Below the pieces are notes generated by a model that worked only from the letters and a program-made list of their open reading frames with translations, was not told the DNA's origin and did no database searches. This document shows positions 54,081 to 64,000 of a DNA stretch of 64,000 nucleotides, in pieces (position 1 is the stretch's first letter; every line of letters begins with the position of its first letter). The position numbers and the translations under genes are program-made. This DNA comes from Enoplosus armatus. Taxonomy: Eukaryota > Chordata > Actinopteri > Centrarchiformes > Enoplosidae. The stretch spans positions 5,233,391 through 5,297,390 of the forward strand of contig NC_092180.1 in NCBI RefSeq assembly GCF_043641665.1. The letters run 5' to 3'.

Positions 54081-56524
54081 CTGATAAATGAATTCATTAA
54101 TAAATGTGGTGATTGCAAAGAGCAATATATACACATGCACAATTACCAGTAAATGAAATACGTCCCAGTGCGTACTCCTGCTGAATTTACTGTCAACGCA
54201 GGTTTAATCCCACAATAACGAAATGTGTTCTCAAAGTCATAATAAACTAAAAATCCTGAGCATTCTGTCTGTCTTTATATACATTTACCATATTTTACCA
54301 GATGATGTGCCGAAGACGATGTGCAATGCTTGTGAAATAATATTACTGTAGTCCTCAATGTTGCTGCATCTCACAACAGAAAGAAAGTAATTAGAGTCTG
54401 TAATGTGGCTGTTAATGATCACTGTAAATAAAACATTTATTTTTTTAGAAAATTTCAATTGAAATTAAAAAAAACAAAAACTGTGGTAGCTTAAGCCAAT
54501 GACTAATGTCATTTAAAGCCTGTTAGATTGGTAAGGTCCATAGTACATGTCATGTTTTAGGGTCAGGTGGAAGGAATCTTTCAGTGAGAGGTTTTTGTAC
54601 AAAAGCGAGTCTGCCAATAATTTGCTTTGTTGTATCTAGCGGAAAGGGCACGTATTATTGAAATCAAAAGAGTTTATCCTCTTGGGGTCATAAATGTTCT
54701 CAGCAAATTTCAAGGCAATTTGCCATGAAATCTACAATTAGGTTATGGGAAATCTCACATGCAGAGTTTTATATCTGCAAGAAAAATACATCATGGGGCA
54801 CCACAACATTTGGATTACGCCTCTGGGGACCATTATTATTCACAGCAAATTTAATGGCAATTCAGTTATTTCGGGGATGTTTAGTCATGCAGGAAAAGGT
54901 TCTGCGATCTGTGTGTTTTACAGTAAAAAGCATTCTGGAATATTCAAATTCCCAATATTTCAGTGGGAATTCACAATTCCATTTTACAGGTGGCGAGCAA
55001 ACCAATTGCAAACTAGATAAATGATTTTGTTACATAAAAGATATGACCGCTGATAGCACATTGAATACTGCAAAGAAACAGTTATTGGCGTTTTGTATTG
55101 GCTTAAATTAAGAAGGCTTTTGAATATCCTGATTAGAAATAAAAAGCATGCAAGAGACAACCTTTTATAAGCTTTCCCCTCTCAATTATAGTGCAACTGG
55201 ATGAAATAATGTCTTGTCATGAATTTAGCATCAATGGACAGCCATTAAATGTTGATACAATATACTCTGAGATAAAAAAATAAATAAACCTCCATTAAAA
55301 TTGGTTTGATGATCAATGAACAATAACTACCTATTTATAAATACTTTATCAGTGGACTGCATATATACAGTAGCATTTTATATTTGATTTTTGTAGTCTT
55401 TGAGGAGATGCCCGCATGTCTGACTTCAAACATGTGGAGTTCATTATAACTTTGGCTTTGAGAACAGAGCTTTGACTCTAGCTTTGGTTTTCTCCTCAGC
55501 AGAGGCCTTTCCCCCAGGGCTCTGAACAGATCCTCAAACTTCACCATTAGACAAGAAAGATCATCAATAAAAATTCAGAATTTATATTACCTTTTATGTG
55601 TAAATGTATACCCATACCTGCCTTTTATCTTAATTACATGTAAGCTATCTCACCTTCATTTAAGAGCAAATCACAAGACACTGAACATACAGGAGAAGTA
55701 ACGAAAGAGAGGACATGTGACACAGGAAATGAGCCAGATTTATCATTGATTGATAATAATCCCTCTAAATCCTAATTTCCAAGTGACAACCAGGCCCTAG
55801 ACGACCCAAAGTCATAAATTATGTTGATCCTGCAGACTTCAGAGCAGGCGATGAATTTCATTTTGAATCAAAGTCTGCAATATTCATTTCTACAAAGAAA
55901 TACCACTAAATAATTATGCTGATAGCAGCCGAAACAGACACTGTTCTCCACAAGCACATTGGTGAAGAATGTGTGTTAATCTCATAAAATGTTGATGTAA
56001 AAGCCTGGATTAAATTAGCTGGCGTTAAACATAAATGTGACAGGCCAATTTACTGTATAGGTCTGTGTCAGTTACTTTATCAAGAGCCCCTATAGGCAAA
56101 GTTATCATGTTGAATTGTACTTGAAAGCATTGAGGCATGGTGAAAAAATATGCCTTACCTGACAAAGATTAAATGGATTACGATCATAAATTCATGTAAT
56201 ACATGAATACTCTCACATCCTTCATGTTCCATGCAAGTGTAGTCAGTACTGCAGTCACAAAACGTCTATGAGTAGCCCCGCTGACATTTTACATGGTATT
56301 AGTTTGAAAATGTGATAAATGCAAATCTTCAAGTCTTTTCTTAGTCCTGAATTGAGTCTGTTTTAATTAGCTACTGCAAACCAACTTCAACCTGAACCTG
56401 TTTTTAGAGGTTATATAATAAGCTTAGTTAACCTTAATCCTCAAAAAACTGTTTGGTACAGCTGCAAATTGAGCATTATTGTATATTTATTTAGAAATAC
56501 TACTGCTGTTGCTGCTGCTGCTAA

Positions 56525-56564
56525 TACTAATAATGATAATAATAATAATAATAATAATAATAAT
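56525..56564. repeat. (TAA)n microsatellite
   Basis: About thirteen TAA/AAT units, slightly interrupted at the 5' side and preceded by a short (GCT)n run at 56504-56521. Confidence 0.9.
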
Positions 56565-57009
56565 ATACACTTTATAACACTTTTCTAAACTGAGGTTATT
56601 TACTTTACTATGAAAAATAAAATACAGAGATGAGAGACAATGGCCATCATAAAAGAACAAAAAATATCAATTACATACTGCATGTAGCTCAATGCTAGTT
56701 CCATGTCTTCGGACTTCTCCTTGCACACAACTACAGCGAAGAAAACTCATACTGCATACATGAGAGCCAATAGTGCAGATAATACCTGTTTTATTTGTTT
56801 ATATTGAAGAGACAAGTATGCAAAAGCAAAAGCTTCAAAATTATATTTTAATCTCAAAAACAAAATGCAAATTTCACCTTTAAGTAATTGTTTTTGTAGT
56901 GTTTATTCGTTTGCATGTTTGTTCATTTGATCAGATCATTTAACAACCTACCAGTGATTGTAAATTCAATATTTATTTTGGAGAGAAGCACCGGAGACCA
57001 GCAGTCTCC

Positions 57010-57225
57010 AGCATCGTGGTATGTCTCATGGCTGCATTTTATCCAAAGTGCTTTTGCCTCTCACACACACCAATGGCAGCGAGCTACCATGCAAGGTGCC
57101 GGCCTGACCATCGGGAGCAATTTGAGGTTCCGTTTCTTTCCCAAGGACATTCAACAGTCACTAACGCTGTGATTAGTGGACGACCCGCTCTACCCCCTGA
57201 GCCACATCTGCCCCCTAACCATTGT
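57010..57225 (-). mobile_element. SINE-like element (copy 3)
   Basis: On the minus strand: GGGGCAGATGTGGCTCAGGG, GGTAGAGCGGGTCGTCCACT, AATGTCCTTGGGAAAGA, TTGCTCCCGATGGTCAGGCC, GGCACCTTGCATGGTAGCTC and a GCACTTTGGATAAAATGCAG end. The head is nearly identical to the copy at 46645, in the opposite direction. Confidence 0.65.
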
Positions 57226-57652
57226 TAACCATTCTCTAAACATCCCATAATAAGCTTCTATGGTTTATCCAATGAGAAATAAAACATGAGATTTCTTTTA
57301 TCACATTTATACAGGATAATTCTATATTAAACTTAAAATTAAAGCACAAAATTGTATTATTGACTACACTCACATGAGAACCTGACTGTAAACAGCTTAC
57401 CCTTCTACTGATGTACTCATCAGCATGCTCAATAAATGAACATAGCATTGCTCAGTAAAAGACAGAGTTATGCATTATTCAACCACTTCTCTCCAAGTCA
57501 AACAAGCATTTTACATCTTGTTTGAAAACAAAAGAAAATGCTATGGTTGGTGTTGATTAATTGGTATATATTTCACAAAGAAAGTATGTTAGAGCCTCTA
57601 GACTGTAATATCATGTAACAGCTTCAGCGCATCCAAGAGTCACTTAACGGTT

Positions 57653-57685
57653 ATGTGTGTGTGTGTGTGTGTGTGGGTGTGTGTT
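57653..57685. repeat. (GT)n microsatellite
   Basis: About fifteen GT units with one interruption (GGGT). Confidence 0.9.
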
Positions 57686-58260
57686 ATGGTTTGTTTGTGC
57701 ATATAATCAAATTATGTGGATAGCAGACACGGAGTATCTGGGCACTTGGGGGTTGCAAGTAACACAATCACAGTATTCTCACTCTCTGTTGTCCCTGTTA
57801 GCATCAAAAAGCTATTAATTCTGACACGTTTAGAGTTGTTGACTGAGATTCGACTGTATGACGGAGTATGCAAAAGATGATATTTTCAACAACGTGAGGG
57901 TCAAATATACACGATATCTGTAAAAGGTTTTGGTCCACTTAGGGGCAGCAGAAACAGGAAGCAAAAAAATATTGACATGTAACCTTTAAGTTGACTTGGC
58001 AAACGTTCAGCCTTCAGTTGCTTGTTTGGGCAGGTGGCGAACAGTTGGGTTTTTACAGTTTTTTTACCGACAGCAGCCACCTGCTGCATCTGGAAGTGAC
58101 GGTGATGAGCGCAGACAAAGTGAACCAAAACAGTACATCCGTGAGCTGTAAAACCAAAACAATGAGCTCAAAGATGCTAAAATGCTCTGCAGAGCTGAGC
58201 AGAACTGCAGAGTTTGGTGATAATTCTCTGTGAGTTTGTCAATATGAGCGACCTGTTTCA

Positions 58261-58263
<3 letters not shown>

Positions 58264-58300
<37 letters not shown>
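58264..58300. repeat. (CA)n microsatellite
   Basis: About eighteen uninterrupted CA units. Confidence 0.95.
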
Positions 58301-58302
<2 letters not shown>

Positions 58303-58369
58303 GATTTAAAGTGCTGAAATGTCATTACTTGATTTATTTGTTGAAAAAAATGCAAAACATTTGCTTGTT

Positions 58370-58540
58370 CCAGCTTCTCAAATGTTTGAATCACATTATT
58401 TTCTCATTGTAGATAATATATCTTTAGGTTTTAAACTATTGGACAAAACCAAAAATGTAAAGACTCCACCTTATATGACATTCTGGAAACCTCTGACATC
58501 GATTATCGATTAATCAGAGAAACAACAGACAGATTAATCT
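58370..58540 (-). repeat. DNA-transposon-like repeat, opposite orientation
   Basis: TCATTGTAGATAATATATCT, TTAGGTTTTAAACTATTGGA and ATCGATTATCGATTAATCAG, followed by ACAGACAGATTAATC, read as the reverse complement of the element type described at 39577. Confidence 0.45.
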
Positions 58541-58544
58541 GTAA

Positions 58545-61500
58545 TAAAACGAACTACTAACAACTCGAACAGGGCCTTCTTGCTACGGGTATCTACTGTA
58601 CACTGTAAATCTATTTGACTATAGTGTAGCTGCATAAATTGTCATTTCAAAATGAAGTATTAGATTTATTAACGAAGTGTATTGTATGGGCCCTGGGAAT
58701 CCTCCTCCTGACTCATTTAGCCTCCCGGCGGTGTGCGTCACTCACCTCCCCCTCATCACCTCCGCCAATTAGAGCTCAACGTTCTGTCATGCAAACTACT
58801 TTTTGCCAAATCAAATTTGAATGGATTGGAGGGATGACAACCATTCCCAGTGAATGGATTTGCAAGGGACTTAGTTCCTTCTTGGCACACATCCCTACTT
58901 CAAGAAGCAACCGCAAGACAGAGTGCCTATACAGCTGCTGCCGCACATCTCATATTTTGTATTGCTGCAGTGTATTTTATACATAACATGATTGGATACA
59001 TCCAGTGGAGATCTGGCAGACTTGCTTCTAATCTAGTTACCTCCACATCTGGATTAAATGAACTGCGAGCCAAGTAAATGCAGTAGGATGATACATTGTT
59101 TTACACATATTTTATTATCAAAGCAGAACCTTGTTTATCTAACATCTGAGGAATGGAGGTTGTTTTCTCTGGTGAAATGATTGGACTACATTATTATATT
59201 AGTCCTTACTTTGAACCTCAAAGGTAAAATGGTTTATCCGAGCATGCAATCATAGAAAAGAGCTGCAGTGTGAGTGATTTAACAAGTCATCATTGTTAAA
59301 TTGTTAAAATTCATCTAACAGTTTATAGAAAGCAGACTATGATTGCTTCTGAAGTCAGAGCTTTTGAGACAGCCAGAACTGTCGAGTTGTTCTCTGCTGG
59401 TACTTTAAGGTTTGAGTGAGCTGACAGCTTCACTAATGTTCTGCAGCACAACATGACAGCAATATGTTAGCCCAACTTAGCCGTCACATTCAGATCCCAT
59501 AAGCATGTGGCTGCCCCACAGCCTTCGCCTTTTTTTCTGGTGGTCCCCACTGCTTCCTTTGGATTCTTGTTAAATGTAGCTGTTGGAGGTGCCCCACAAA
59601 TGGTTGGCTGGGAACATGATGATTTTTTGATGCCCTCTGCTGGTGCCTTGTTGTTGCTAATTGATGCTTGGGGAGTACTATTAATAATGGTGTGATTTAT
59701 TTTACCACTGAGTATTTCAACTCAGTTAAGCAATTAAAATTAATTTAAAAACACTTGAGAACACAAGTGGAAGTCTCTAAATCACAGACATCCTCACTAT
59801 CATCCCGATGAATGTATTTAACAAAATTCATACAGGAAAATACACTTATATGACTGAAAACTTAATTGTGAATAGTAGGTCTAACAGCAGAGTGACATAA
59901 GAAAAACCTTTTGTATTATATTATTAATATTATCACAAAGGCATTTCAGTCATGAACAGAAGAGAGAAAAAGGTGATTTTGAATTCTTGTGTAATTACGT
60001 TTGTTAATTTTATTCAACACTCATAACTAAGCTGAAAGCTGAACTCAGCGATGCTGTTGCCAAGGAGCTGCTGCGTCAGCAGAGAGGCATCATGAGGCCA
60101 ATTAGGCAGTCAAAGTGAGTCTTCACTCCTTTAAAGGTGTGTATTATCAAACCTAATTGTTTACAGCATGTCAGAGAGTCAATTGAGACTTAATTTACAT
60201 ATGCTGTCATGACTAATAGTATCGTATAGTATAAAATAGTCACTCATTGCAGCCTCATTATGGATTTTAGTGTTAATGATGATGGACTGGTTTCTTTTGT
60301 CTGGTTCAAACCAAAACAACAGATGGAAAAAACAAACTGGAATTCTGGATGAAGGCGTGTCCCTTTAAAAATGAATAGAGAAAAAAATCATGCTAACGAA
60401 AGAGCTGCACAAAAATGTCTCAAACAAAAAGACGATCGGGGCTGTGTCTTCATTAACCTGTCTGAACCTCAGTGTGGGTAATTAAGGAAAATATAAAAAA
60501 AAAAAGTAAAAGTAACATTTTCACAATAGAGATGACTAAGACAGCCAGACAGAGAGGAGATCCAGTACAAAGGAGTGTGGCGCTGAGGAACATCTCTGTA
60601 TTACACCTTTTATAAAAGGAAACAATCTTTTACATAATATTTCCTTGAATAGAGAGTGAACTATCACATCTTCTCCATCTTTGAGTTCTATGTGTGAAAA
60701 AACATTTTTTATGTACACTATTACATGTCTTACTTACCTAAAGGTTCGACATGTACAATCAAAACACTGTCTCACAGATTATGGCTGATATCTGCAGTTT
60801 TGCAATATGTTTTGAGATTGTTAATAGCTTGCAAAACCACAAATGTGCCATGGGACTGCAGAAAAGCTGTACTGGTTTATAACAATGACTTCTTGTTGCT
60901 ATTTCATTTGCAAATATATGCAAATCTTGTAGACACGTTATACTTGTGTAATTTCTGCTCAAAGGAAAATGTCCACTTTGTTGTATTTTGGTTTGCATTG
61001 TTTGTCCTACTTTCCTCCACACCAACTTGGCATGCTGAGGCACCCACTCAGCACTAGCCCACAGTGTCTGGCAGAGACATGTGTCTAGTTCACATTACTG
61101 TGAGCCTCCCTGCCAGTTATGCTTTCTAGGGCCACAGTCAAACACAGAGGGACGGGGCCCTTGCTATCCAAGCTCACAGCAAGATCTGGAGTGTGATCTG
61201 CTCCCCGTCTGGAGGGAACAGATCACACTCCACGCATGTTTTTTAAACTCTTAAATTAATGAGTGTGCGGCAGGACTCATCATTACGGCTCGTTTGTGTA
61301 TTTTATACACAGTAATAGCAGAGATCGCCTGAGACCAGCTGTTCCAGGAGCATGTAAACACACTAGAAAGGAAATGTGTTTCACGTATTGATTTTTACTA
61401 AGTCCATATTGCGATGCAACTTGGCAAGTGATTGTTACATCATGAAACACACTTGCTTACATATTCTACAGCAGTCAGAGTAGGAATAAAAAATAGATGA

Positions 61501-64000
61501 CTGTCAGATCTGGGATTTCATTGCACCTCTCTGGTGAAAAGGAAGTTGCATAGAGCATCTGGCTTCCTAAAGGTGGGACTGACCAAATCTGCTTTGACGT
61601 TAGGGTTTTGAATTAACATCACTACTAGATATTATACCTCAAGATGAATTTCCAAATGTATTACTGTCATCACAGCCTCTATAAATCCAGCAGGCACTTG
61701 TTAATTTAAACAGCAAAAGGGAATGCAAATGAGTATCTTATTTCCCCACAGAAGGTGAGTGATGAAAACAAATTCATGAGCTCACAAAACCTAAAGGTCT
61801 GCAGCCTCGCTGGAATAACACTAGACCGGGCTGATCGCTACAAACGCCTGCAAAGCTGAGGTAATAATTTAGACGTGCCGCCAGAAGACAGGTCTTACTG
61901 AGCTCTTAGGAAACCATGACGGCACCTCATCCGTCTTCTGTCATCCTCCCTTCAGCCCATCTCCTGGGCCAGACTGGAGAGCATCCTCCGTCTCTCCTTG
62001 CCCGCATAGACAGACACATACACCCTCAAATATGATGGATGAGGGGAGCGCGCACACAAGCCTTACTCTTTCAACAGAGCATGACTCCATTTACACCTAC
62101 AACATTACCAGTGAGCACTGTCTGGCTGGTGGACCGCCGTGTTGTCCTTATTCTGACCAGTTTTATGAACAAATGCAGACAGATGTAGGGCACACTTGGT
62201 TCCAGTTTCACTCTTGTTTTGTGACTCTAATCTTAAAGCTGCTGTTAAAGTGGATGCGACCGTTTCAAAGAGCTGGTGCCATTAAGGAGGAAAAACACGT
62301 ATTAGCATATTAAAATGTTCCTGCCGGCATGAAAATAAAAAAGTTAAAAATAGTGAGTCACAGTGAGCTCTGCATCTTGGTTATTTGACTGTAATCTGTC
62401 ATGAAATCATTGTTGGAAGTATATAGCCTAGGCTGAGTGTAATGCTGTTTAATTCAGTTGAGTTTAGGCCACTGGCTGTCAAAACTGCTTTGAATCTTTT
62501 TTCTTTGAATGAGAAAAGTGATAACAGCCTGTATTTTTGGTACTTTATAGTATTTAAATCTAGTGTACTTTAATGTCCTCAGCACAGTCAAAGACTTTTA
62601 TGAGGAAATATTTCATGAATCATACTTCTGCTTCTTAACTAACCTTAATTATTTTTTTGTGCAGCTGACAGCTGTTAGGATTTCACTCAGCCATGAGATA
62701 CACAGTCTTTTCACTTTTTTTTTTAAAGTAAGTCACCTTGTTTTGATTTGCTTTCAGAAAAATGTGCATTACAAAGTTCTTTCACACTTTCCAAGACGGC
62801 ACACCTGTCAAAGCCTGTTTCATAATTAATGTGTTAGCTTTACTCCTGTAGCAGATTTCACTTCTTTACTTCTTTACGTAAAAGACAAAGTGACAAAAGG
62901 ACTGCAAGTAAGTCCAACAAGAGGTGTAGAGTTTAATTACTGTACATGTACTGTCTATGTATACAGATGACTCACTTCTTGAACTACTTAACATGAAAAA
63001 GATACCCAAACCTTCAAACTAAACACTATTTTCAATTATAAATCACCGTAGCAGTTTGTATGCAATGCTAGGTAAATATCCTGAGACTTCCTTATGTGCA
63101 AAAGTGCCACACTCCTGCCACTATTCTTAAATCTAATTTAAAAGTTAATTTTGGGAGACTTTGGAACGGCTAAAATTCTCAGAGAAACCAGAAGTTAAAT
63201 TTAAGTCATAAGGCTGCACCCTCATATTGCATTGTGTGCATATTGTTAATTTAATTTAACTAATACTTTGGATGGGAAACCATGGGGATGTGTTGCTTCA
63301 ATTCAAGAACAAACTGTACTGTTCTCAGTACATGTTGTTTGAGGAATTAAACACCACAGCAAAATCACTCATTGTCCTTAAAGTGTGACTTAACACCCAG
63401 CTGATGTTAACTGCTGGTATGAGATGGGAAATGACCGCAGTCTTCTGTGTCAAAGTCAATCTCAACAATACAATACACACTATTCCACCCATGCTACTTA
63501 GATACAGTCATAACTCTCCCTTCTGTCAGAGGTACATGTTCAGGAAAGCGTAAATGTAGGTAGGTTGTTTTAGGAGTTTGAATAAACAACCAATGCTGTC
63601 ATTTTACTGGTGAGGACAGTCTCCAAATAACAGTCTAATCTACTGACCACCCGCTCAACTGTTTGTTCATAAAGCTGGAATAATCACTTGACAATTATAA
63701 GGGAAATCAAATGGCATGATCCACATTTTACATTAGAGGCACCCAATCACATACTGAGATGATGAAAATGCTCTCAGATCTGTGGGTTTATTCATCCACA
63801 GGGCTGCATGTCATCGACAGCAAGCACTACTGAGGAAAAATAGCATGAAGACAACAAAACATAATTCAATTTCCGTTAAAGCTTTGCACACACCACGTTA
63901 ACTGTGTCCAAGTCAAGACCAAGACCACTGTAAGAAGTCTTTTTCCATCACCACAGGTTTTAATTGGTGCAATTTAGCTTATTATATTTTAAATGAATGT
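58545..64000. other. Intergenic stretch to the window end, no gene seen
   Basis: AT-rich DNA with GC-richer patches at 58690-58780 and 61080-61230. No exon with motif support was found. The segment contains the hairpin at 61188-61231, listed separately. Confidence 0.45.
61188..61231. repeat. Long inverted repeat (hairpin)
   Basis: Left arm GGAGTGTGATCTGCTCCC and right arm GGGAACAGATCACACTCC are complementary over 18 bases with one mismatch, separated by about eight bases. It sits in a GC-richer patch of otherwise AT-rich intergenic DNA. Confidence 0.75.

Larger units (their letters stand above)
52660..56990. other. Intergenic stretch with scattered repeats, no gene seen
   Basis: Includes repeat fragments of the 'AATTTCATTGCAAACCATCT' type at 53930-54080, 54640-54730 and 54820-54880, and a (TAA)n run at 56525-56564. 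No coding exon of the expected next neighbour (EHF in human) was recognised. Confidence 0.45.

Noticed and set aside
62032..62130. A frame starting MMDEGSAHTSLTLSTEHDS that meets a good donor-like sequence (CCA|GTGAGC); possible first exon of a further gene.
   Set aside because: It does not resemble the N-terminus of EHF or any family I recognise, and no partner exon could be found.

Overview
The window is nuclear DNA from a teleost fish, most likely a percomorph. The genes are split by GT-AG introns, the noncoding DNA is AT-rich with (TG)n, (CA)n and (TAA)n microsatellites, and several dispersed repeats look like families that are abundant in percomorph genomes. Four protein-coding genes can be supported: pamr1 (3' part), slc1a2, a CD44-position membrane mucin on the minus strand, and apip. 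Their order and relative orientation match human 11p13 (PAMR1, SLC1A2, CD44, then PDHX and APIP), except that no PDHX exons are visible.

Layout: 1-6.3 kb holds the 3' exons of pamr1 (+): CUB, a possible EGF remnant, three sushi domains and a catalytically dead trypsin-like domain. 7.5-28 kb holds slc1a2 (+), the glial glutamate transporter EAAT2/GLT-1. Ten coding exons are placed, with two alternative C-termini, and a candidate first exon lies at 7.5 kb. 28.1-32.2 kb holds a convergent minus-strand gene for a 371-residue single-pass mucin/proteoglycan with its own TATA box. It sits where CD44 should be but has no recognisable hyaluronan-binding link domain. 32.2-37.4 kb is intergenic with repeat fragments. 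37.5-49.1 kb holds apip (+), encoding methylthioribulose-1-phosphate dehydratase of the methionine salvage pathway, with its coding start in the second exon and a likely GC-AG first coding intron. 49.1-64 kb shows no gene, only dispersed repeats, microsatellites and one notable hairpin.

The genes share an ancient conserved neighbourhood rather than an operon-like function: a secreted pseudoprotease, a synaptic glutamate transporter, a cell-surface mucin and a methionine-salvage enzyme. No prokaryotic mobile element, CRISPR array, rRNA or convincing tRNA gene is present. The observations most worth checking are the CD44-locus gene without a link domain, the retained GLT-1a/GLT-1b C-terminal choice, and the double loss of catalytic residues in PAMR1.

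All identifications rest on reading motifs and splice phases by eye and on remembered family features. No alignment or database search was run.
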